Positions 54,141 to 64,000 of a DNA stretch of 64,000 nucleotides are shown in pieces. The notes below the pieces were generated by a model. The model was given only the letters and a program-made list of their open reading frames with translations, did not search any database and was not told the DNA's origin. Origin of the DNA: Synaphobranchus kaupii (taxonomy: Eukaryota; Chordata; Actinopteri; Anguilliformes; Synaphobranchidae); the NCBI GenBank assembly GCA_029718625.1, contig CM056383.1, forward strand, positions 22,793,930 through 22,857,929. The letters are read 5' to 3'. How positions within the stretch are numbered: the first letter of the stretch is position 1; each line of letters opens with the position of its first letter. The position numbers and the translations under genes were made by a program.

Positions 54141-55249
54141 GTATATATAACTTGACCTGCAGTTTTGGAGCCACTGCTCTAAACTTTCTGAGGAACACAT
54201 CTTCTGGCTGCCAATTGCATTCCTCAAATGATTTAGTGGTTGAACCTAAGCTTACCAATGCAGATTCTGATTGACAACATGTAAGTTGCATCATCACATT
54301 AACTGCTAATTCTGTTGTCTAATCAAGTAACTAAAATAATTTTCCTATAAAGTATGAGTAATGGGGTAACTGGGAAGTGGCAATGTGATTTTTAACCAGT
54401 CTGCTCCTTTTACCTTTTAGGATTTGTTCCTGTTTGCTCATATTCTCCTGGTTCTGGCTCAGATCTTCCATGGGAGAGCACCCATTTGTGAGAGAGGAAC
54501 CCCACAACAAAACCTACACTGTAGAAACAGAGAGTGCCCCATTACCCTTTATTAATTTAAAATAACAAGACCGACTTTCTTGTTGATTTCTGCCTACAGA
54601 GAAGACAGAGTGGAAGACTGTCAAATGAAGGAGTGAATGAAACGTGGAAATTTTTCATCATTTCTGAGACAATAGAGCCAAGGGAAGGGGATTTGTTGTG
54701 GGGCAGATATTTTGGCTGGGGGAAAGGGAACAAGTTTGATATTAATTTTGAGGAGCTGGGATCAAATATATATCTGTGTGGTGTGTGTGTGCGCGTGCGT
54801 GCATGCGTGTGTCTCTGTGTTGGTTTGTGTGGTTTACAGGGGTTTACCTGAATATGTGCAAACACAATCTCTGGATTATGAGAACAGGGTCCTCATACAC
54901 CATGAAAATGTTTCTTAGTGCGTGTGTGTATCTATCAGACCTAGGTCAAATATGTATCTGGAATACTATGACTCTTCAGATGTTGGTAACATTTGTTCTG
55001 AATATTGGTGAAAATGGATGTCGTCAAAAATTTAAATCTGCACAAACCTCGGAAATGCTTGCTACAGCGGTCTTGTTTTCCAAAGGGAATGTGATGGGGG
55101 ACATCAGGGGCACAAAATCACAAACATAATTTTCAGGTCTGGTTAATGCTGTGCTGAAAGCATGCTGACAATCCTGCAGATGTCTGAAACAACTGAATAC
55201 TTTTAGAACTAGTGATATCAGGCACAATGTAATATTGGGATGGCAGGTA
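54141..55249. other. Intergenic with GT-type microsatellite
   Basis: A (GT/GC)n-like run lies at 54776-54815. Otherwise no gene or repeat partner seen. Confidence 0.4.
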
Positions 55250-55510
55250 TGCCATCCGCCAAGTTACGGCTTGGCGGGGCATGCCCCATACCTATACAGC
55301 ACCGAGAGTTTGGCACTTTTCAGGGTTTCCTACAGAAGTAACCACAATGACCACAGACTCTCAGCCCTTAAAAACATTAACTTCTGTATGTTCTGACCTC
55401 ATGTAACCACAAAGCATTCAGATAGAACTTCACACATCCACACAATAAAGCCCCAAACTTGGGTTATTTTGCTGTTTTTCTCCTTCTGCTTCTTCTTTTT
55501 CTCATTCTTC
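55250..55510 (+). repeat. Unassigned repeat, second copy
   Basis: Inverse match to 48540-48760, ending in a (CTT)n-rich stretch that mirrors the (AAG)n of the other copy. A small hairpin (ccgccaagttacggcttggcgg) is at its left edge. Confidence 0.6.
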
Positions 55511-55726
55511 TTCCCATTGTTCCTGCCTACCAAGAAACCCTCACTACCTGCCTGCCTCCATACCCTCAAAGAATAATTCCCCCATTGGATAACAACATCG
55601 CATACCTGCTCTCCCAAGCTTATTGCCCAATAAAAACGCTTCAAACTAATGTGGACACATCACAGAATCACAGACAAAACCGCTATATGGCTTTGTGTAT
55701 TTTTGTGAAAATACTGATGTACAGTA

Positions 55727-56300
55727 TACAACAGAAGTGAGTACACCCCTGTGCAATATCACTTAAATGTCAAATGATTCAAAATTGTATAACCTCTCAA
55801 TAATTGCATTATTTCTAAGTTGACAAGTAGAGTTTTTCCTCTTATGAACAATCAAAAACAAATACTTTAGAAAGACAAAAGTGAATACACCTGTGATCAC
55901 TGACACACAAGTTAGTTAAAATCATTTTTAATATTTGGTCGCATATCCTTTGCATGCCATGACTTCCTGATGTCTGTGACCCAACAACATCAAAAGACTC
56001 TTGATATCTTATTTTCGGGTACTCTTACAAGCGATACTATAACGTCTCTGCATTTGAATGGATCTCTATGTGAATAAGGGGGTGGGACTAGATTTAGCTG
56101 TAAACTACACTGGAATAGTATGGAACACATGGTTGGCTAAATGGCTCTAAGTCATCAAGGGTCTGACGTATCAAACAAACCTTAAACCATCACTCTGCTG
56201 CCAGAAATACAGTAGATATGGATGGATAACTTGAAGGGTTTTTCTCCTGACTTACTTTTCAATAGAGTTCAATAGGAAAATCTGTCAGGAGAAACATTAA
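55727..56300 (+). mobile_element. Tc1-type MITE with the shared module
   Basis: The left 195 bp (tacagtatacaacagaagtg, then gtacacccctgtgcaata) is a Tc1-type terminus different from those at 19011 and 34130. From 55924 the palindrome-arm module follows (atttttaatatttggtcgc to caggagaaa). No right end. Confidence 0.65.
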
Positions 56301-56796
56301 ATGGATCCCTTAGTACCCTGAACAAGCTGCTGTTTTGTAGGCACAGTTCGTAACATAATAAATGGACAGCCTTGTCGGTAAACTTCAACATGTTTGTCAT
56401 CACATATTCATTTTGGAGCGAGCTATGTTGTGTCTACTACGAAAAAAATACTGTTTTGTCAGATGAGACAGTAGGGAATGTTGCAGCAGTTAGAATTCAT
56501 TTACGACATTACAGGCCCATCGTCTCGGAGCTAGCAGCTAAACTGGGTTAAGTATCTGAAATAGATTGCTCCATGCCTGTATAGTGTATACCATTGTTTA
56601 ATAAATAAAGAAATATATCAGTGTTATGTTGTGTGTCTGTTTGTTAGAGAGTCAGTTTTTGAAAGGATGTTTAACGTATAACTGATACCAGCTAGCTAGC
56701 TAATTAGCTACATAGCTAAACATTCAAATTTGCGCTATTTTTTCCACTCTTTTTTCACAAACATTCTACCAAAACATCAGTGTATAGATCACATCG
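56301..56796. other. Intergenic, nothing recognised
   Basis: No repeat partner or gene; a run of gctagctagc-type motifs at 56690-56712. Confidence 0.35.
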
Positions 56797-56874
56797 ATGT
56801 GCAGCGGTACCATTAAATTGTAATAATAGGTCGAGACAAGGACTTATTTTTAAATTTCCTTCCGATGATTTACA
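56797..56874 (+). pseudogene. Possible THAP first-exon remnant
   Basis: One frame reads RCAAVPLNCNNRSRQGLIFK then FPSDDL, next to a GTAAGT donor at 56873. This resembles the first half of THAP domains (C..C.NRS..G..FH.FP.D..L), which often have an intron there. The Cys spacing is two residues too long and no start codon or second half is visible. Confidence 0.4.
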
Positions 56875-56879
56875 GTAAG

Positions 56880-57515
56880 TCCACGTTACATAGGCTAGCT
56901 AGGTAGCACCTGTAAAAACGGGTTCCCTTCCTAATGCAATTAAAGTGTGGCCATGTGTCTTTGATAATCACAGATATTTCAGTGTAACAGTGGTAATACG
57001 TAAGCAAGACACTCTTTATAGGTGCATGGAGTGGTAATATCATAAATGGTCGTTTTTCTGTCTTTTAAAATATTAACGGGTGCGTGCAGTACCAAATTGC
57101 CAAATGCCATTGATAACTGACGAAAAACTCTGAAGAGTCTCACTGACGTCAATGATTTGAAACAATTGGTTAGCAACGGTGCATGTGATCCAAGCTGGCC
57201 GTTACGCTTTTTCAATGCAAAAGACGCGGAGTCTCCCGAAAATCTCTGGTAATGATGTCACAGCAGTTGTTGTCTTGACCAGTGGAGTGTCCAGACCAAT
57301 TTTAAAGGGGGGGCCCAAGCTTGGCACAGAATTGCACAGGGGGGGCATCTATGAATGACTAAATTTGACTTTTGCTTGGCTATCACAACAAATGTCATTT
57401 ATTTCCAATACTGTCAAATGTTCATTTTGTTAAATTATCTTATAACAATCTCTTGACTGTTAAAATTACATTGCAGACTACTAATAAAACCAATTACAAT
57501 ATGAATATCACACAC
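56880..57515. other. Intergenic, nothing recognised
   Basis: No supported gene. 57295-57350 has two G-runs (aaagggggggcccaagc, cagggggggcatc), seen in some fish MITEs, without a partner end. Confidence 0.35.
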
Positions 57516-57519
57516 TGAT

Positions 57520-57840
57520 TGATGGATAGAGGATAGAGAGACACTACATACAGAGTGATAGGTGACATATAGAGAGTATATAGAGGACAGAGGTTAGAGA
57601 GTGGATAGAGGTCAGGATAAACAGAAGTTAGACAGAGAGTAAATATGCTAAAGGGGATTGATAGAGGAAATATAGGAGAGAGAAAAAATATAGGATTCAG
57701 AGGGAAAAGGAAGCAGAGATACAGAGGGAGAGGAAGGGACAAATACAGGGAGAGGGAGGGAGAAAGATAGGGGAGATGGAGGGAGAAATAGAGGGAGGAG
57801 GGAGATAGAGGGAGGGAAAAATATAGCGACGGACAGACTG
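57520..57840. repeat. Purine-rich GA tract
   Basis: Imperfect gatagag/gagggag repeats over about 320 bp. The long minus-strand Leu/Pro/Ser-rich frames across it are by-products of the repeat. Confidence 0.8.
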
Positions 57841-59479
57841 ATCATATTGCAATCACACTAAATAAAATATGTATATTGCAGGACCCCCTCCACAATCTCC
57901 CTACGGCGCTCAAATAATTGTCAAACTTCAGTTGCAGTCATTAAGCAGGTGCACTAAACCTGTATGTCGTGTCATTTAGCAGGTGCAGTCATTTAGCAGA
58001 GCAGTCAATGCAGTCTAGTTACAGGAGGTGGGTTTCTTTGCTAGTAGGCATTGCACTGCTACAAAGGATCAATAATTTGTGTTGGTTTTGCTATATGCAA
58101 ATGTAGGTTGGCATCCTTAAAGTGCATGCTTGTTTACCATTTCAATTACAGAGCTATACTTGTACAGATATGACTGTGGCAGTCCCTATGTTGGTTAACT
58201 AACCTTTTGAAACAATAAGAGAAAATACCATGTAGCTCATTCAAGTATGACAAAATAGTCTTTATGGATTGTGTAAAACTAAGAATTTAGCCCATTTTCA
58301 GATGGTGGTAGCCTACACTTCCTGTTTAAAAACATTTCTTCAAAAAGCAGCGAAGTTGAAGTCAGATTTTATAGATTATAACATTGAGGGTATGAGTACT
58401 GATTACATTTTAAAAGAGACACCCAAAATCAAACACAATGGATTACCTACAAAAGTCAACATCAATAATCACCAGTGACGAGAATGAAAAATGAATTACT
58501 CTCAATTTAATGAAACTTCAGCCTAGGCTGCATTTCAAAGCAATTTGAATCTGTAACATTCAGACTTAATGTTAAATTTAACGTTTAAATTAAAAAAAAT
58601 GCAGCCAGATTAAACGTTGTCTTTGGATATCGATTAGGTTAATGGTATAGTCACAATATAGTAATATAATGATTAGGTTCATGTAAAATTTACTTACATT
58701 TGATATGATTGGTAAACCGTGGGTAAAATAACGTTTGCTTAGCTAGTTACCTTTTACCTCAGGATCAGGTAACCTAACCTAACGCAGATCACAGATTTAT
58801 TGAATTTGGCGAACATCCTTGACCGAAAACGTGACATATCGATAAACAGTTTGGTGTAATCTGACCCAGTGCGCGAAATGCCACAAAATGCCGTTGAAAA
58901 GGCCTCCAAGACACGTTTCCAACACAATTTAGCCATCCATGGACGACTGTTGTTCACTGGGGATGAAAAAGAAAATGGAAAATTATAGAGGCCTAATTAT
59001 GCATATTTATAAGAATCTGGTTCATATAGGTTAATACTTACTGAACAATAACGTTCGTGCCTTCTCACACTGAGAGTGAACGTCCGACAAAGAGAGGGGC
59101 TGTGTTTCTCCTGCAGTAGCAGTCTCAGTTGAGATACAAAATATTATTGCGATTGTAACACGACTCGTGAGACCCACATAATGGCACTGTTACTGTTCAG
59201 TGTTCAACTGCAGAGTGCAGACAGACTCTGGTGAGTGAGCTGGCTGTCGGTCTTTGTGATGTATGTGATGCGACTTGGGGTACAGGAAAAAAATAAGTGG
59301 TTAGCCTAACATTATTTACAGCCAGGCCTACGCTTTGAGGTAAATTAATATTAAATCATTAATGTGTGGTTTTATCTAGCGATCTAGCAAAATTTCCATC
59401 CACTAAATCTATAAATTAATGATATCAAATAGTAGCATATGTAACTAGTTTTCCATGGTGGCCAATCAAATTTCTGGAC
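57841..59479. other. Intergenic, nothing recognised
   Basis: Short open frames (for example 58269-58478 plus and 58957-58754 minus) have no family pattern or splice context. AT-rich. Confidence 0.35.
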
Positions 59480-59620
59480 ACGGCCCTGGTCTCGACTGCT
59501 CTTGAAAAAAATTCAGAGTCCTCTTCGTGACAAGACCAAGTCAAAATGCAGTCGATTCCGAGACAAGACCGAGACCTTCAAAATATGGTCTCGAGACCAA
59601 GACCAGTCTCGAGTACTACA
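59480..59620. repeat. Fragment of a GAGACCAAGAC-rich repeat
   Basis: Repeated agaccaagac / gagacaagac / tctcgagac units and gtactacaactctac at the end, a pattern seen as the terminal part of common fish DNA transposons. The other end is not found. Confidence 0.4.
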
Positions 59621-60479
59621 ACTCTACATGTCTGACTCACTGTGGAAAACGAACCTCCAACGCTCGCCTCGGCCAACATTTCTTTATTATGACTTCATTA
59701 ATTTCTTCACTTCAGCTCTGTTCAGTTTATCCTTTTCACACATAACACATGTATTCTGTATGCATGTCTCTCTCAATGTCATTATCTTCATGCATTATTC
59801 CTCATTAGTTAGCTATAATAAAATAAGTGATATCTGATCAAAAACATCTCAGATGTAAAAAAGCCAAGTTACTCACGCATAGCATACAAACTTTAGGAAA
59901 GTTTGGATAGCATTGCTTTGGAATAGAGCTATTTTATTTAGTGTGAGCTATGATAGGCAATATTGTTAGTTGTAACTTGGCCACATTTTGATATCAATAC
60001 TTTTAAAGGCAGGCCTAGTTTTTGCAAGTTGGAATTAAGGACTTATAGACAGCGCTCTGTAGGCTATGTGTGAGTAACTTGGCTTTTTAAAAAATTTTTT
60101 TTTTTACGTTGGAGACGTTTGTAATTTCAATATACCCAGCTACTCAGAATCATGGTCTGACATGTTTGCTACAGGTTTCCTCAGAGAGGAACCATTAATC
60201 ATTCTAATATCATATACAAAACATATATGTAAAATACAATGAGGGTCATTGCTACACTACAATCGTTCTTCTTTCCTACTTCCTCCTTTTTGGCATGACT
60301 CCCATAATTTGGGTAGAGCCGGATAGGGCTTCATCGGGTTTTCAAGTGGGTACCCCCCTTCACTGCCTCCTGAGGGCTCGACGGCAGAACCAGCGCCCTG
60401 GAACCACCCCCTTGGCTCCCTACTCAGCTCAGCCCCTCCTCACTACAAATCTGCTCGGCTCTTCCGCTGCTAGTTCCTC
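59621..60479. other. Intergenic, nothing recognised
   Basis: AT-rich with a T-run at 60097-60107. No gene. Confidence 0.35.
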
Positions 60480-62190
60480 TACAGCCAGGTCCAATATGAC
60501 GCCACTTCTGCTTGCTTGCTGATATCATCCACCAGCTTCTTTCTTGCCACTCCTTCAATGCTGAGAAGCCTCAGGGTTCTCCAGAGTGATTGCCCCACAA
60601 AACCCCTGCAGCCAACCTCAACTGACAGATTCCAAGCGCTCCATACCTTCTGCTGGCTCTGAAGGATGAGGGCCTGGTTTTTCTTGAGCTTTCACTCATA
60701 TGCCTCTTCAATCCTCTCTTCTAAGGGCACTGCAAACTCAATGAGGACCACATGTTTTATGCCACTCGACCAGAGGAAAATGTTTGGTCTGAGGCTTGTG
60801 TTGGTAATTTTCTCTGAAAATCTGAGGTCCGCCTCCATCTTCTTCGCCACCTTCACGGCACTCTCCCCTGTTCTGCCTGCATCTCCCAGTTGTCTGCTGT
60901 GGCAAGGATCCCTTTGTTCTTCGCCACCTTCATGAAAGAAGGCAAAATAGCATGTGTGCAGTCATGTGCACTGGTCTGAGGCTTGTGTTGGTAGTTTCCT
61001 CCGGAAATATGAGGTGCCTCTTCAGATCCGCCTCCATCTTCTTCACCACCTTCACGGCACTCTCCCCTGTTCTGAGGAAGTTGATGAAGCAGGGACCCTG
61101 GCTAAGCTATTTTGCCTTCTTTAATGCTTGTACTGCAACCCGCTGTGTTAGGATTTGGTCATAATTTGGTCTGAATTTTTAATCAGTCAGGCCTACTTGG
61201 CAGGAAGAGAGTATGTGCCCTAAGCTAGCTGGTCTTCCACATAGAACAGTTAGGACTCTCTGCCAACCCCCAAGTGTGGATGTTTGTTAGTGTAGGCAGA
61301 AAATCGTACACTGAGAAACTTGATCCGCTGCCCCTCCCATGCTCCAGATGTCTAGCAAGGACAGCACCCTCTCCTGTGCACTCTCCCACAGTTGCCCTTT
61401 TTTATGGCCATGGCTCTGACCAGCCAGCTTTCTTCATCCATCTCTTGAAGTTCCCTTTGCACCATGTCTTGGCATTCTTTTGGATCTGCATTCTTCCAAC
61501 TTGGCCTCGTTAAACATCCCAAGCCCAACCTACCTTAGTTCACCGACGAAATAATGTCTGCATGTTGCAGCCATTCATCTGCCTACCTGAGTGCTTTGTT
61601 GGCTGAACACTTGCAACCTGTTTTGACTTCAATCTCAGCCTGGAATGCATTCCTTGCTGCCCCTCAACATCATGGCCTGGTGTGCTTTTGTTGCCTTGTA
61701 TTCTTCCACCACAGATGTCATTGTCAAATGAAGCTTGCTGCCTGTGCTGAACAGACAAATGGAGCAGAAGCTTCTTGTGACCCCCATCCATCTCCTGAGG
61801 AAGCTGTTCATTTTAAAGCCTCCACTGTTGAAGGAGGTACTTCATAGACATGGAATAGCCAGAGGAGTCTTGGAAGAACCCCATGTTAGTAGCACCAGGC
61901 TTTAACCTTCAGGTAGGCTGCTTTTCTCCAGAGATGGCATCCACGTTTAATTGCATGAGCATGTTTTTCACACTCTCTTAGTCATTGAGCTCGGCTCTGG
62001 ACCACTTCCTCAGGCTCTTGACAGGCTTGTCTCTGATGGTGGGGATGGTCTCCTCTCTGATATTAAACTGGAACCTATCCTAGACATGTCCCTTCCTCAA
62101 TTCCAGGCTTCTGGACTTTGTGGGCTTGAATTCCATTCAGGCCCAGTTGGTGAGCTCTCCACCAGATCTTCCCAAATCCATCTGACTTTG
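60480..62190 (-). pseudogene. Decayed LINE ORF with restriction-like endonuclease C terminus
   Basis: Minus strand, with many stops and frame changes. Blocks in order: LGLNGIQAHKVQKPGIEEGT (about 62150), QHGVLPRLLWLFHVYEVP (about 61860), KTGCKCSANKALR (about 61600), then ADLRFSEKITNTSLRPNIFL and GIKHVVLIEFAVPLEERIEE (about 60840-60700), SVEVGCRGFVG (about 60610). The last part matches the C-terminal region, with an RPD...LIELTVP pattern, that in fish and cnidarians follows a reverse transcriptase in early-branching LINEs. The Asp of RPD is Asn here. No RT core in the window. Clade not settled. Confidence 0.55.
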
Positions 62191-62205
62191 GGCACTGATT
62201 GACTG

Positions 62206-62658
62206 ATTTCAATCATGTATGCCATACTGTTCCAGCATAATTTACAGCTAAATCTAGTCCCACCCCCCAATTCCCATAGAGATCCATTCAAATGCAGAGA
62301 CGTTATAGGATCGCTTGTAAGAGTACCAGAAATGTTGATGTTCTTAGGTCACATACATCAGGAGGTCATGGCATGCAAAGCCAAAGTATATGCGACCAAA
62401 TATAAAAAATGTAAAGGCCACAGTCAACTTAGTGTATGTAAACTTCTGACCCACTGGAATTGTCATATAGTGAATTAAAAGTGAAATAATCTGTCTGTAA
62501 ACAATTGTTGGAAAAATTACTTGTGTCATGCACAAAGTAGATGTCCTAACTGACTTACCAACACTATAGTTTGCTAACATGAAATCTGTGGAGTGGTTAA
62601 AAATGAGTTTTAATGACTTCAACCAAAGTGTATGTAAACTTCCGACTTCAACTGTATA
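62206..62658 (-). mobile_element. Sleeping Beauty-type Tc1 end plus module
   Basis: 62430-62658 is the full Tc1 inverted repeat (gtgtatgtaaacttctgacc ... cgacttcaactg, then TA), uninterrupted. It provides the empty TTAA (62610-62614 region) for comparison with 19187. 62206-62429 is the right arm of the 18277-19010 palindrome. The left half is missing. Confidence 0.8.
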
Positions 62659-62675
62659 ACATAAAAAGTAAGTAA

Positions 62676-63556
62676 GTGTTGTTTAACCCCTTGGCACAGA
62701 TGGCAAATTTCACCTATTTAGGGGTGCTCTGTTTAAGGCTTTATAACTCCAGGTGTGAGCTTCACATAAACTTGGTAAATGGATTAAATAAAACAAGACA
62801 GGTGTACCATTTACAATACAAACTTAGATTTGTTTATTTTCATAATTTAAGTCAAACTAAAGTGCCACAAATGCAAATAAACTTTAACAAAAATTGTTTT
62901 TCTTTAGTTTGCAATGAAATACTGAGAGCTACATAAGTGAACTCGGTAATATATATACATTTCCTGGATCATAAACTCCATGTCCACAAGTTTTGCAAAA
63001 TCTGGGGATGATATGCAGAACTACTAAGGGTCTATGGTGCAAAATATAGGCAGTGTACCCTGTTGTCCATTAGTGTCTCTAAATCTATCCAAATGGCTAA
63101 ATTGTGCACTGCTCTAAATAAAAAGAATTATGCTATATTTAACTACAAATCAACAGTTTTGGCTCATAAAATTCACTTCTGCATAATTTTCAAGAGGGAA
63201 TTACTATATTTTCATCAGTATAGGGGGGTAGATATCTATGGGTCCAAAACCGCTATGCAAAACATGTCATAAAATGAATAAAATTTGTTTTGTCCATTAT
63301 AAAGCATATACATTTGCTCCTTGTGATGGCTTAAGATAAAAACAGTGATATCACAGTGTTACATACACCTAAATATGTTGCCTCTTAAAACATCACTTTT
63401 CCCTGTACTCTACAGTATGTATACTTTTGTCCTGGGATTGCATTTTTCTGTAGTTTTTTAAATGTTTTAATGTTCCTAGTTATAATGACTCCAATGAAAA
63501 TTTTACCTTTATCTACCACATATCAGCGCACAGTAAATTGGAATGAGCATTTGTCA
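62676..63556 (+). repeat. Unassigned 0.87 kb repeat, copy 2
   Basis: Inverse counterpart of 14629-15495 along its full length. The first conserved frame (62676-62936: RQVYHLQYKLRFVYF, then ILRAT) and the second (63063-63272: HQYRGVDIYGSKT) are both open here. No known family. Confidence 0.7.
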
Positions 63557-64000
63557 TGCGTGTGAGTGTGATTTCTTAATATGAATGTACATCATTAAAT
63601 TACATTAATAGTTAATCAAGATGACACTAGTGTGTTATTCATGCACACGATGTAAATCATCACATGAATAATTGCCCAAATAAGTAATCATCACATAAAT
63701 GAATAGGGACGATTTTCATTAGAGTTCATGGAAACTCTCCATGGGAGGTACAATATGGGTGTTTGTCTGCCTATGTGTTTATGCACATGTCCGAGTGTGT
63801 GCATGTGTGTGCTTGTGTATGTGTGTGTGTACACTTCCATACATATGTGCTTATTCATGTGGGACATTCTTAACCATTACTAGCCTGTTAGCTAAATAAG
63901 TTATGATAGCACTGCAAGCATCATAAATCCAATGTTTTTGCGATATGAATTTAATCTAATTTAACGTGGCATTATTATCTCGCAAGCTAGCTATATTTCC
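63557..64000. other. Intergenic with GT-rich stretch
   Basis: Tg-rich microsatellite-like sequence at 63755-63835. No gene. Confidence 0.4.

Noticed and set aside
57494..57845. Leu/Pro/Ser-rich minus frames, could look like membrane proteins
   Set aside because: Translation of the GA tract.
58269..58478. 69-codon plus frame
   Set aside because: No recognisable pattern; length is expected by chance in AT-rich DNA.

Overview
The window is vertebrate, almost certainly teleost fish, nuclear DNA from a repeat-dense region. The evidence is its mobile-element mix: L2/CR1-type LINEs, Sleeping Beauty-type Tc1 ends, a chromodomain Ty3/gypsy element of the sushi-ichi kind, a SCAN-gag Gmr1-like element, hAT, PIF/Harbinger and Kolobok-like DNA transposons, and genes split by GT-AG introns. 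There are no bacterial operons and no CRISPR. I cannot fix the species. I see no intact host gene; nearly all coding sequence belongs to mobile elements or decayed remnants.

Left part (1-23 kb). A Harbinger-like MITE (616-1600) is followed by a 3 kb hAT derivative (1837-4869) that carries two smaller inverted-repeat elements. Its right end plus flank is duplicated at 5792-6138. Scattered through 6.3-18 kb are frame-compatible exons of one decayed gene: Ser/Thr-rich N-terminal exons, a start of a zinc-finger-like segment, a tyrosine-recombinase-like C-terminal half, short linker exons with phase-1 introns, and a basic SANT-like exon. It is broken by an L2 LINE and by an insertion with an 8-bp target duplication. 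At 18.3-21.1 kb a 734-bp palindrome adjoins a Sleeping Beauty-type Tc1 end. That end is interrupted at a TTAA by a 1.85 kb Kolobok-like element carrying a THAP exon on one strand and a P2X7-ballast-like ORF on the other.

Middle part (23-48 kb). A complete Gmr1-like LTR element (23486-27770, 5-bp target duplication) has integrase upstream of reverse transcriptase, the reverse of normal Ty3/gypsy order. It sits in one arm of a long inverted-repeat element whose other arm holds an inverted scrap of the same LTR end. A minus-strand LINE (about 47911 to 35853) is split inside its reverse transcriptase by a young 7.4 kb minus-strand chromovirus (37819-45202, 5-bp target duplication, LTRs differing by one 11-bp unit and very few substitutions). 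The chromovirus has one in-frame stop and one frameshift in pol.

Right part (48-64 kb). It holds a 543-bp Tc1 derivative, a second TTAA-flanked Kolobok-like element (50348-52220) containing a SINE with 15-bp target duplications, a small LTR-type element with a zinc-knuckle and proline-rich ORF (52475-54140), further Tc1 derivatives that share one internal module, a decayed LINE with a restriction-like-endonuclease-type C terminus (60480-62190), and a second copy of an unassigned 0.87 kb repeat also found at 14.6 kb.

Reading the nesting gives relative ages. The YR-like gene and the long-armed inverted repeat are old. Gmr1, Kolobok-in-Tc1 and SINE-in-Kolobok are intermediate. The chromovirus is the youngest insertion.
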